From assembly GCA_025928415.1 (NCBI GenBank), contig JAICJK010000030.1, forward strand, positions 1-12,178: a stretch of 12,178 nt of DNA, read 5' to 3'. Under the pieces are notes generated by a model, which made no database searches, had not been told where the DNA came from, and saw nothing but the letters and a program-made list of their open reading frames with translations. Each line of letters begins with the position of its first letter. Within the stretch, counting starts at the first letter, position 1. This document shows, piece after piece, positions 1 to 8,100 of the stretch. The stretch is from Solirubrobacteraceae bacterium (GTDB lineage Bacteria > Actinomycetota > Thermoleophilia > Solirubrobacterales > Solirubrobacteraceae). A program made the translations under genes and the position numbers.

Positions 1-631
1 GCAGGGGCGGCGCGGCGGTCGGGGGCAGCAGCGCGAGCATGGCGCCCGCCGCCGCGGCCATGCGCGCGGGCGGGTAGGCGCGCGGGTCCTCGAGGACGAG
101 CCGCGCGGCGTCCTCGGCCGAGGCGATCAGCAGCCGCGCCAGCAGCTCGTGGTCCAGCCCGGCGGGGCCGCCGCGGCGGGCCAGGCCCCAGGCCAGCAGC
201 GCGGCGATGCGGTCGGCGGTCGCCTCGCGGTTGCGGTGCATGCGCTCGCGCAGCGCCGGCGGGCTGCCGGAAGGCGGCAGCAGCACCAGGCGCCAGGTCG
301 CGGGCTCGTCGCGCACCGCCTCGAGGTACCCGCCGACCGCGTCGACGAGCACCGCCTCGGGGTCGCGCTCGCCGGGGTCGTCGGGGATCACCCGCGCCAG
401 CGCGGCCATCGCCCGGGCCTCCTCGCGGTCGCCGAGCGCGTCCAGCAGGCCGTCCAGGTCGCCGAACAGGTCGTAGATGACGGGGCGCGTCACGCCGGCC
501 TCGCGCGCGACGGCCTCGACCGTCATCCCGGTGAAGCCGGCCCGCGCGGCCACGCGCAGCGTCGCGTCGAGGAGCTGCGCGCGCCGCTGCTCGGGCGCGA
601 GGCGCGCGGGGCGCTTGGGGGCCGCCGGCAT
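1..631 (-). CDS. TetR-family transcriptional regulator (3' end cut by window edge)
   Basis: This gene reads leftward from an ATG at 631 and stays open for 210 codons to the window edge, so its C-terminus is missing. The N-terminus has the TetR layout: a basic lead-in, a first helix (RRAQLLDATLRVAARAGF, about residues 16-33), then the helix-turn-helix MTVEAVAREAGVTRPVIYDLF at about 36-56, with the usual xxYxxF end of the recognition helix. The rest is an Ala/Leu/Arg-rich helical ligand-binding domain with no recognisable ligand class. The gene is divergent from the monooxygenase-P450 pair across a 106-base gap with palindromic elements. It is therefore inferred to repress that pair and itself, with release by an unknown small molecule. 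No strong Shine-Dalgarno precedes the ATG (only GGCAGG, 11 bases away); an in-frame GTG at 640-638 is the alternative start. TetR membership is secure; the regulatory target is inference. Confidence 0.9.
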   Translation of the reverse strand, partial: MPAAPKRPARLAPEQRRAQLLDATLRVAARAGFTGMTVEAVAREAGVTRPVIYDLFGDLDGLLDALGDREEARAMAALARVIPDDPGERDPEAVLVDAVGGYLEAVRDEPATWRLVLLPPSGSPPALRERMHRNREATADRIAALLAWGLARRGGPAGLDHELLARLLIASAEDAARLVLEDPRAYPPARMAAAAGAMLALLPPTAAPPL

Positions 632-677
632 CGGGCTCACAGCCTGCCAGGCACGGGCTTGCGAGGTGGCCGCAGGC

Positions 678-712
678 ATGTCACAGTACTGTAGCTTCGC
701 AGATGTGACAAA
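678..712. promoter_or_regulatory. Divergent promoter and probable TetR operator
   Basis: The patch is AT-rich compared with its surroundings. It contains perfect 7-base inverted arms, TGTCACA (679-685) and TGTGACA (704-710), separated by 18 bases. Overlapping the left arm is a perfect 10-base palindrome ACAGTACTGT (683-692). On the minus strand, TTGTCA (711-706), a 17-base spacer and TACTGT (688-683) make a good sigma-70-type promoter for the regulator gene. Because the palindrome is symmetric, TACTGT also reads on the plus strand at 687-692 and could be the -10 of the monooxygenase, though no clear -35 stands upstream. A repressor bound here would cover the -10 of both promoters. The repeats are seen directly; the assignment to this TetR protein is inferred from position. 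Confidence 0.6.
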
Positions 713-737
713 GCCGCGAGCCCTCAGGAGAGACCGG

Positions 738-2285
738 ATGACGACGAGCGACGGACAGGCCCCGCTGGAGCACCACGACGTGATCGTCGTGGGCTCGGGC
801 TTCGCGGGCCTCGGGATGGCGATCGAGCTGCGCCGCCACGGCATCGACGACTTCCTGGTGCTCGAGCGCGCCGGCAGCGTCGGCGGCACCTGGCGCGACA
901 ACCACTACCCGGGCTGCGCGTGCGACGTCCCCACGCCGCTGTACTCGTTCTCGTTCGCGCCGAACCCGGACTGGAGCCGCCTCTACGCCGGCCGCGAGGA
1001 GCTGCGCGACTACCTCGAGGCGTGCACGGACCGCTTCGGCGTGCGGGCGCACCTGCGCCTGCGCACCGACGTCACCGGCGCGGCATGGGACGAGGCGCGC
1101 CAGCGCTGGGTCGTCGAGGTCGACGGCCGCCCGGCGTTCACCGCCCGCGTCGTCGCCGGGGGCTTCGGGGGGCTCAGCCGCCCCGCGTTCCCCGACATCG
1201 AGGGCCTCGAGGACTTCCGCGGCGAGCTCTTCCACTCCGCGCAGTGGCGCCACGACGTGGACCTGCGCGGCCGGCGCGTCGGCGTGATCGGGACGGGCGC
1301 CAGCGCGATCCAGCTCGTGCCCCAGGTCGCGAAGGTCGCCGCCCACGTCGACGTCTTCCAGCGCACGCCCGCGTGGATCGTGCCCAAGCTCGACGTGGCG
1401 ATCGGCCCGCGGGCCAAGGCGCTCTTCCGGCGCGTGCCCGCGACCCAGCGCGCCCTGCGGGCCCTGATCTTCACCCTGACCGAGGCCGTCGGCTACCCCA
1501 TCACGCGCAAGCCCGCGCTGCTGAAGGGCCTCGAGCGCCGGGCCGCCCAGCATCTGTCGCGCCAGGTGCCCGACCCCGAGCTGCGCGCGCGGCTCACGCC
1601 GTCCTCGCGCATCGGCTGCAAGCGCATCCTGGTCTCCAACGACTACTACCCCGCGCTGAGGCGCGACGAGGTCGAGCTCGTCACCGCCCCGATCGCGCGG
1701 GTGACCGAGACGGGGATCGTCACCGCCGACGGCGCCGAGCACGAGCTCGACGTGCTCGTGTGCAGCACCGGCTTCCGCATCGAGGAGGTCTTCATGGCGC
1801 TCGACGTCCGCGGCCGCGACGGGCGCCACCTGCGCGACGTGTGGGCGGACGGCATCGAGGCCCACCGGGGCACGACCGTCGCCGGCTTCCCCAACCTGGC
1901 GCTGCTGTCCGGTCCGAACACCGGGACGGGCAGCACGTCGCAGGTCTACATGATCGAGTCGCAGGTGCACTACGTGCTGGAGATGCTGCGCGTCATGCGC
2001 GAGCGCGGCGCCGCGACCGCCGAGGTCCGCCCCGAGGCGCAGGACGCCTACAACCGCCGGCTGCAGCGGCGCATGCAGGACACGGTGTGGCTGCGCGGCG
2101 GCTGCGACTCCTGGTACCTGGACGCCGGCGGCGTCAACCGGACGCTGTACCCCGGCCTGTCCTCCGCCTTCCGCCGCTCGCTGCGCGAGTTCCGGCTGGA
2201 CGAGTACGACCTCACCCCCGCGCGGACGGCGCCGCCCGCCGTCCCGGACACTGCGCCCCTGACCCCGATCGAGGAGCCGGCATGA
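738..2285 (+). CDS. Baeyer-Villiger-type FAD/NADPH monooxygenase
   Basis: The protein has 515 residues. The ATG at 738 follows AGGAG (726-730) by 7 bases, which favours it over in-frame codons further upstream. An FAD Rossmann motif GSGFAG lies at 19-24. The second Baeyer-Villiger fingerprint, [A/G]GxWxxxx[F/Y]P[G/M]xxxD, matches completely at 49-63 (GG-TW, YPG, D63). The main fingerprint FxGxxxHxxxW is at 160-170, but the next residue is Arg171 where Pro or Asp is usual. An NADPH-binding GTGASA lies at 185-190, and an STGF motif near the C-terminus resembles the ATG-type motif of flavin monooxygenases. The family uses NADPH and O2 to insert oxygen into ketones, giving esters or lactones, or to oxidise S or N atoms (as EthA-like enzymes do). 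The enzyme is soluble and its substrate is unknown. The stop codon overlaps the P450 start (ATGA), so the two are almost certainly co-transcribed and translationally coupled. The class is secure; Baeyer-Villiger activity itself is probable. Confidence 0.9.
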   Translation: MTTSDGQAPLEHHDVIVVGSGFAGLGMAIELRRHGIDDFLVLERAGSVGGTWRDNHYPGCACDVPTPLYSFSFAPNPDWSRLYAGREELRDYLEACTDRFGVRAHLRLRTDVTGAAWDEARQRWVVEVDGRPAFTARVVAGGFGGLSRPAFPDIEGLEDFRGELFHSAQWRHDVDLRGRRVGVIGTGASAIQLVPQVAKVAAHVDVFQRTPAWIVPKLDVAIGPRAKALFRRVPATQRALRALIFTLTEAVGYPITRKPALLKGLERRAAQHLSRQVPDPELRARLTPSSRIGCKRILVSNDYYPALRRDEVELVTAPIARVTETGIVTADGAEHELDVLVCSTGFRIEEVFMALDVRGRDGRHLRDVWADGIEAHRGTTVAGFPNLALLSGPNTGTGSTSQVYMIESQVHYVLEMLRVMRERGAATAEVRPEAQDAYNRRLQRRMQDTVWLRGGCDSWYLDAGGVNRTLYPGLSSAFRRSLREFRLDEYDLTPARTAPPAVPDTAPLTPIEEPA

Positions 2286-3688
2286 GCACCGTCGCAGCAG
2301 CCCCGACCCGCCCGCTGATCGGCGAGGCCCCTCCGTCGGAGGCGGGCCCGCGGCCCGACGGCATCGGCGACCTGCGGCCCGTCCCGGAGATCGGCCTGCC
2401 GCCGGCGCTGCAGACCCTGCGCTTCAGCGTGCGCCAGCTCGAGTTCGTCTCCCGCGCGCGGCGCGAGCTCGGCGAGGTGTTCCGCATGCGGGCGATGGAC
2501 AGCGACCACCCGGTGGTGACCACGCACCCGGACCACGTCCGCTCGCTGTTCACGGCCAAGCCCGAGCAGGCCCCGTCGCTGACCGGCGAGTCGCCGCTGC
2601 GCCCGATCGTCGGGCCCAACTCGGTGCTGACGGCGACCGGCCCGCGGCACATGCGCCAGCGCAAGCTGCTGCTGCCCGCCTTCCACGGCGAGGCGGTCCA
2701 GCGCTACGTCGCGATGATCGCCGACGCGACCGAGCGTGAGATCGACAAGTGGCCGGTCGGCGAGCCGTTCGCCCTGGCCCCGCGCATGCAGGCGATCACG
2801 CTGGACGTGATCATGGCCGGGATCTTCGGGATCGAGGGCCGCCCCCTCCCGGGCACCCCGGAGCACCGCCTGCGCCAGGTCATCCGCCGGCTCGTCTGGC
2901 TGTCGATGCAGCCGGTCTCGCAGCTCGCCGAGCTCCTGAACATCGGCCAGGACGAGCCGCGCGGGCTGCTGCGTCCGGCGATGGCGATGCTCGACCGCGC
3001 GACCTACGCCGTCATCGCGGCGCGCCGCGCGGCCGACCTCGAGGGCCGCAACGACATCCTCTCGATGCTGCTGCAGGCCCGCGACGAGGACGGCGAGCCG
3101 CTCACCGACCGCGAGCTGCGCGACGAGCTGCTCACGCTGGTGCTCGCCGGCCACGAGACGACGGCCAACTCGCTGGCCTGGGCCTTCGAGCGCCTCGTGC
3201 GCACGCCCGCGGCCTACGACCTGCTGCGCGACGCCGTCCGGTCGGACGAGCGGCGCGAGGAGGTCGTCGAGGCGACGATCCACGAGGCGATGCGCAACCG
3301 GCCGGTGATCCCGGTCATCGGCCGCCGCGTGACCGTCCCGTGGCAGCTCGGCGAGTTCGGCGTCGACGCCGGCCTCCCGGTGCTCATCAGCATCGCGCTG
3401 CTGCACCACCGCGAGGACCTGTACCCCGACCCGTTCGCCTTCCGGCCCGAGCGCTTCCTCGGGCACAAGCCCGGGACCTACGAGTGGATCCCGTTCGGCG
3501 GCGGCATCCGCCGCTGCCTGGGCGCGACGCTGGCCATGGCCGAGCAGCGCGTGGTGCTCGAGGCGGTCGCCCGGCGCACGGACCTGGCCGCCGCGGACCC
3601 GGCGCCGGAGAGGGTGCTGCACCGCAACGTGACGATGATCCCGGCGCTCGGCGCGCGCGTCGTGCTGCGCGAGCGGCGCGCGAGCTGA
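2282..3688 (+). CDS. Cytochrome P450 (class I, stand-alone)
   Basis: The protein has 468 residues and starts at the ATG that overlaps the monooxygenase stop by four bases. All P450 landmarks are present: I-helix oxygen-activation motif AGHETT (289-294), K-helix ExxR (E335-R338), PERF (389-392), and heme loop FGGGIRRCLG (405-414) with Cys412 as the axial thiolate. There is no N-terminal membrane anchor and no fused reductase or ferredoxin domain, so it should be a soluble enzyme fed by a ferredoxin and ferredoxin reductase, neither of which is encoded here. The first 45 or so residues are Pro/Ala-rich and poorly conserved in character. The overall pattern recalls actinobacterial P450s of the CYP135/138 type, but the family cannot be fixed by eye. 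It is co-transcribed with the monooxygenase. One scenario is hydroxylation by the P450, oxidation to a ketone by another enzyme, then oxygen insertion by the monooxygenase; this is inference. Confidence 0.94.
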   Translation: MSTVAAAPTRPLIGEAPPSEAGPRPDGIGDLRPVPEIGLPPALQTLRFSVRQLEFVSRARRELGEVFRMRAMDSDHPVVTTHPDHVRSLFTAKPEQAPSLTGESPLRPIVGPNSVLTATGPRHMRQRKLLLPAFHGEAVQRYVAMIADATEREIDKWPVGEPFALAPRMQAITLDVIMAGIFGIEGRPLPGTPEHRLRQVIRRLVWLSMQPVSQLAELLNIGQDEPRGLLRPAMAMLDRATYAVIAARRAADLEGRNDILSMLLQARDEDGEPLTDRELRDELLTLVLAGHETTANSLAWAFERLVRTPAAYDLLRDAVRSDERREEVVEATIHEAMRNRPVIPVIGRRVTVPWQLGEFGVDAGLPVLISIALLHHREDLYPDPFAFRPERFLGHKPGTYEWIPFGGGIRRCLGATLAMAEQRVVLEAVARRTDLAAADPAPERVLHRNVTMIPALGARVVLRERRAS

Positions 3689-3695
3689 CGCGGGT

Positions 3696-3722
3696 TTGAC
3701 GCCGGCGCGCCCCGGATAGGAG
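3696..3722 (+). promoter_or_regulatory. Weak promoter candidate before the Asp-box gene
   Basis: TTGACG (3696-3701) is a fair -35 box, and GATAGG (3715-3720) lies 13 bases beyond it. The spacing is short and the -10 is a poor match, and the site overlaps the hairpin described after the P450. It is noted because the downstream gene needs its own promoter if that hairpin terminates transcription. Confidence 0.2.
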
Positions 3723-3731
3723 GGGGCGCGC
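3705..3731 (+). terminator. GC-rich hairpin after the P450, possible terminator
   Basis: Perfect 9-base arms GCGCGCCCC (3705-3713) and GGGGCGCGC (3723-3731) enclose a 9-base loop, starting 17 bases after the P450 stop. A second smaller hairpin follows (CGCCGC, loop CCC, GCGGCG, 3745-3759). There is no T-tract, so this would be a U-less terminator or a 3'-end stabiliser. Position and stem strength support a role in separating the P450 unit from the next gene, but chance hairpins are common at this GC content. Confidence 0.4.
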
Positions 3732-3791
3732 GAGCCGCGACACCCGCCGCCCCGCGGCGCGCATCGGTCCGCCCCCACCAAGGAGCCGTTC

Positions 3792-5033
3792 GTGCCCACC
3801 ACCCTCGTGCGCCGCCTGGCCGGCGCCCTGGCGCTCGCCGCCTGCCTCGCCGCCGCCGGCAGCGCGCAGGCCTACACGACGACCGTCGTGACCTCCAGGA
3901 GCCTGTCCGAGCCGGGCGTCGACGTCGCGCGCGACGGCACGCTGTACGTCAACGCGCCCGGCGGGCTGCTGTCGAGCGTGCCCGGCTCGCCGAGCTTCAT
4001 CTTCCGCTCCGGCGACGGCGGCGCGACGTGGCGCGAGACGCCCGCGAGCCTGCGGGCCGACCTGCCCGGGGGCGGCGACTCGGACCTCGCGATCGACCCG
4101 GTCAACGGCCACCTGGCGTTCACCGACCTGTGGCTGGGCAGCTCGACGGTCGCCAGCTCGACCGACAAGGGCGAGACGTGGCTGGCCGACCCGCTGCAGG
4201 GCATCCCCGGGCAGGACCGCCCGTGGATCGCCGCCGCGGGCAACGGCGTCGTCTACCACCTGACGCACCAGATCCCCAGCGGGCTCATCGTGTCCAAGTC
4301 GCTCGACGGCGGCTTGGTCTACCCGATCCACACGGTCGCGGCGACGGTGGTCGACCAGGCCGGCTTCATCGGCCCCACCGGGCCGGTCATCGCGCAGGGC
4401 GGCGGCGGCCTGCTGGGCACGTCGGACAAGGTGGGGTTCGCCTACCCGACCGCGAACGCGGGCGTGAAGTTCGCGCGCTCCACCAACGGCGGGCTGACGT
4501 TCTCCAGCGTGCGGATCGGCGGCACCAGCTCCGACGTCGGCCAGGCCTTCCCGGTCGTCGCCGACGCGGGCGGCGGGCACCTGGTCGCGACGTGGATGGC
4601 GGTCAAGAACGGCCGCTCGTCGGTGGGGCTGGCCCGCTCGAGCGACTGGGGCGCGACGTGGAGCGCGCCGCGCACGATCGTCGCCGACGGCACCTCGGTC
4701 TACCCATGGGTCTCCGCCCACGGCGCGAACGTCGCCGTGAGCCTGTTCCACACCACCGCGCAGGGCGAGCCGAGCACGGTCCCGGCGTCGGCGACGTTCT
4801 ACGAGAGCGCGGTGACCTCCACCGACGGGGGCGCGACGTTCGGCGCGCTGCAGAGCGTGGACGCCACGCCGGCCAAGACCGGGCCGATCTGCACGGCGGG
4901 CATCGACTGCACGGCAGACCGCGAGCTCGGCGACTTCCAGTCGACGGCGATGGACGCGAGCGGGCGCCCCTACTTCACGTGGGCGCGCGTGATCCCCGGC
5001 GGGACGGCGACGGAGATCCGCTTCGCGCGGTAG
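3792..5033 (+). CDS. Secreted Asp-box (BNR repeat) beta-propeller protein, sialidase-like fold
   Basis: The protein has 413 residues. The GTG start is set by AAGGAG (3780-3785) six bases upstream. The N-terminus is an export signal: VRRLAG, then a hydrophobic Ala/Leu stretch ending AQA at 25-27, a typical signal-peptidase I site. A lipobox-like LAAC at 15-18 makes a lipoprotein possible instead. Six Asp-box motifs (S/T-x-D/N-x-G-x-T/V-W/F/Y) begin at residues 73, 123, 170, 230, 283 and 343, spaced 47-60 apart, as expected of one per blade in a six-bladed propeller. Cys367 and Cys373 could form a disulfide in the exported protein. No sialidase FRIP/YRIP motif is seen and no arginine triad could be assigned, so catalytic sialidase activity is doubtful. 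Asp-boxes also occur in non-enzymatic surface proteins. It appears monocistronic, and its neighbours do not suggest a role. Export and fold are well supported; function is unknown. Confidence 0.85.
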   Translation: MPTTLVRRLAGALALAACLAAAGSAQAYTTTVVTSRSLSEPGVDVARDGTLYVNAPGGLLSSVPGSPSFIFRSGDGGATWRETPASLRADLPGGGDSDLAIDPVNGHLAFTDLWLGSSTVASSTDKGETWLADPLQGIPGQDRPWIAAAGNGVVYHLTHQIPSGLIVSKSLDGGLVYPIHTVAATVVDQAGFIGPTGPVIAQGGGGLLGTSDKVGFAYPTANAGVKFARSTNGGLTFSSVRIGGTSSDVGQAFPVVADAGGGHLVATWMAVKNGRSSVGLARSSDWGATWSAPRTIVADGTSVYPWVSAHGANVAVSLFHTTAQGEPSTVPASATFYESAVTSTDGGATFGALQSVDATPAKTGPICTAGIDCTADRELGDFQSTAMDASGRPYFTWARVIPGGTATEIRFAR

Positions 5034-5177
5034 CCGGCGCGCGGCGTCGATTTCACCCAATCCCCGTGGAGGAACCCGCCGGTCTCTGATATGGCTACCG
5101 GGGTGGCGCCGTCGGTCCGGCGGCGCCGTACGCCATGCCCACCCCGCTCCCCACGCGGCCCGCGCGGCCGCGCCCGG
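5034..5177 (+). promoter_or_regulatory. narG upstream region and structured leader
   Basis: These 144 bases separate the Asp-box gene from the chosen narG start and should hold the nar operon promoter. No convincing -35/-10 pair or FNR-like TTGAT-N4-ATCAA site was found; TGATAT (5087-5092) is the only -10-like string. Two perfect hairpins are present. One has arms GGCGCCG (5105-5111) and CGGCGCC (5121-5127). The other has arms CGCGGCC (5154-5160) and GGCCGCG (5166-5172) and ends five bases before the ATG at 5178. GGAGG at 5068-5072 lies 18 bases before an in-frame ATG at 5091, too far to be a normal Shine-Dalgarno for it. The leader may control translation, but this is not shown. Confidence 0.4.
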
Positions 5178-8100
5178 ATGGCTGACCGCGACGGCCCGAT
5201 CCTGGAGGCCCACCGCTTCCTGCGCCGCGGGCCGGTCAACGCCGAGGGCTGGAGCCAGCTCGTGGCCAAGGACCGCGACTGGGAGCGCTCCTACCGCGGT
5301 CGCTGGGCGCACGACAAGGTCGTGCGCTCCACGCACGGCGTCAACTGCACGGGCTCGTGCTCGTGGAACGTGTACGTCAAGGACGGCCTGATCACCTGGG
5401 AGTCGCAGGCCGTCGACTACCCCTCCACCGGCGCCGAGATGCCGGAGTACGAGCCGCGCGGCTGCCCCCGCGGCGCGTCGTTCTCCTGGTACACGTACTC
5501 GCCGCTGCGGCTGAAGTACCCCTACGTCCGCGGCAGCCTGCTGGCGATGTTCCTCGAGGCCCGCGCGCGCCTGGGGGACTCGGTCGAGGCCTGGGCGGAG
5601 ATCGTCGAGGACCCCGAGAAGGCGCGCCTGTACCGCCGCCAGCGCGGCAAGGGCGGCTTCGTGCGCGCGTCGTGGGAGGACGCGGTGGACATGATCGCCG
5701 CCGCCCACGTGCACACGATCGCCCGCCACGGCCCGGACCGCGTGGTCGGCTTCTCGCCGATCCCGGCGATGTCGCAGGCGTCCTACGCGGCGGGCACGCG
5801 CTTCCTGTCGCTGATCGGCGGGACGATCCTGTCGTTCTACGACTGGTACGCCGACCTGCCGCCGTCCTCCCCGCAGACCTTCGGCGACCAGACCGACGTC
5901 CCGGAGTCGGGGGACTGGTTCAACGCCGGCTACCTGATGGTCTGGGGGACCAACCTGCCGACCACGCGCACGCCGGACGCGCACTTCATGACCGAGGCGC
6001 GCTACCGCGGCCAGAAGGTCGTCGTGGTGTCGCCCGACTACGCCGAGCACACGAAGTTCGCCGACGACTGGCTGGCGGCCGAGCCGGGCAGCGACGGGGC
6101 GCTGGCGATGGCCATGGGCCACGTCATCCTCAAGGAGTTCCACGTCGAGCGGGAGGTGCCCTACTTCCGCGACTACGCGCGGCGCTTCACCGACCTGCCG
6201 CTGCTGGTCACCCTGCGCGAGGGGGACGGCGCGCACGTCCCCGACCGGCTGCTGCGGGCCTCCGACCTCGAGGCCGCCGCGGCCGAGGAGCACGCCGAGT
6301 GGAAGCCCGTGGTGCTCGACGAGCGCACCGGCGAGCCCGCCGTCCCCAACGGGTCGGTCGGGCATCGCTACGGGGAGGAGCAGGGGCGCTGGAACCTGCG
6401 CCTGGAGGGGATCGAGCCGGCGCTGACGCTGCTGGACCGGGCCGAGGACCGCGTCGCCGTCGACCTGCCGCGCTTCGACACCGGCGAGTCCGAGGGCGGG
6501 ACGTCGGTGCGCCGCGGCGTCCCGGTCATGCGGATCGGCGGTCACCTCGTCACGACGGTCCTCGACCTGGTCCTGGCCCAGTACGCCGTCGGGCGCGACG
6601 GGCTGCCCGGCGACTGGCCGGCGGACTACGACGACCCGCAGCCGTGCACGCCGGCCTGGCAGGAGGCGATCACCTCCGTCGACCGCCACGTCGTGGCGCG
6701 CGTCGCGCGGGAGTTCGCGCGCAACGCGGAGGTCACCGAGGGCCGGTCGATGATCTGCATGGGCGCCGGCACCAACCACTGGTTCCACTCCGACCAGACC
6801 TACCGCACGTTCCTCGCGCTGGTGATGATGTGCGGCTGCGAGGGCGTCAACGGCGGCGGCTGGGCGCACTACGTCGGCCAGGAGAAGGTCCGGCCCCTGG
6901 CCGGCTGGCAGACGATCGCCTTCGCGCTGGACTGGACCCGCCCGCCGCGCCACCAGTCCGGGACGCCGTTCTTCTACCTGGCGACCGACCAGTGGCGCTA
7001 CGAGCGCATCCGCCCGGAGGACCACGCCTCGCCGCTGGGCCGCGGCCTGCTCGAGGGCCGCCACATCGCCGACGTCAACGCGCTCGGCGCCCGGCTCGGC
7101 TGGCTGCCGTCCTACCCCAGCTTCGACCGCAGCTCGCTGGACCTCGCCGACGAGGCCGAGCGCGTTGGAGTCGAGCCCGCCGAGCACGTGGTGCGCGAGC
7201 TGCGCGAGGGCCGCCTGCGCTTCGCCTGCGAGGACCCCGACGCGCCGGGCAACCACCCGAAGGTGATGACGGTCTGGCGGGCCAACGTCCTCGGCTCGTC
7301 GGGCAAGGGCCACGAGTACTTCCTCAAGCACCTGCTGGGCACCACGGAGAACGCCGTGCGCGCGGAGGAGACGCCGCCGGAGCTGCGCCCGCGCGAGGTC
7401 ACGTGGCGCGACGAGGCGCCCGACGGCAAGCTCGACCTGATGACCACGATCGACTTCCGGATGACCAGCAACGCGCTGTTCTCCGACGTCGTGCTGCCCG
7501 CCGCCACGTGGTACGAGAAGTACGACCTGTCCTCCACGGACCTGCACCCGTTCGTCCACACGTTCAACCAGGCGGTCCCGCCGCCGTGGGAGAGCAAGAG
7601 CGACTGGGACGCCTTCCACCGCATCGCCGAGCGCTTCTCCGAGCTGGCCGGCGCGCACCTCGGCGTGCGCCGCGACGTCGTCGCCGCCCCGCTGCTGCAC
7701 GACACCGCCGACGAGATCGCCCAGCCGCTGGGCGAGGTGCGCGACTGGCGGGCCGGGGAGTGCGAGCCGGTCCCCGGGCGGACGCTGCCCAAGCTGATCG
7801 TCGTCGAGCGCGACTACCCGAGCGTGGCGGAGAAGTGGGCGGCGCTGGGCCCGCTGGTGGAGCAGCAGGGGACGGCGGTCAAGGGCGCGAGCTGGGTGGC
7901 CGACGAGGAGGTCGCCGAGCTGCGCGCCGCCAACGGCGCGGTGCGCGGCGGCGTCGCCGACGGGCGCCCGTCGCTGCGCCGGGTGGAGCACGCGTGCGAG
8001 GCGATCCTCGCGCTGTCGGGCACGACCAACGGCCGGCTGGCGGTCGAGGGCTTCCGCTCGCTGGAGCGCACCACCGGCGTCGAGCTGGCCGACCTGGCCG

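Noticed and set aside
149-694. A 181-codon plus-strand open frame over the tetR gene.
   Set aside because: It is opposite a clear TetR helix-turn-helix protein, and its translation is Arg/Gly/Ala/Val-rich without domains.
477-737. An 87-residue N-terminal extension of the monooxygenase from an ATG at 477.
   Set aside because: It runs through the divergent promoter and the 5' part of the tetR gene on the other strand. The ATG at 738 has a proper Shine-Dalgarno and sits just before the FAD-binding motif.
681-1970. A 429-codon minus-strand open frame over the monooxygenase.
   Set aside because: It is antisense to a gene with clear FAD and NADPH motifs, and its composition is typical of a shadow frame.
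5046-5062. A possible FNR/CRP-type site in GTCGATTTCACCCAATC before narG.
   Set aside because: The half-sites do not match TTGAT-N4-ATCAA in sequence or spacing, and only a fragment of symmetry is present.
5091-5177. A Tat signal peptide or extra N-terminal domain on NarG, suggested by the RRRR run after the upstream ATG.
   Set aside because: There is no S/T-R-R-x-F-L-K pattern or following hydrophobic stretch, codon use is unlike the gene, and alignment to E. coli NarG fits the start at 5178.
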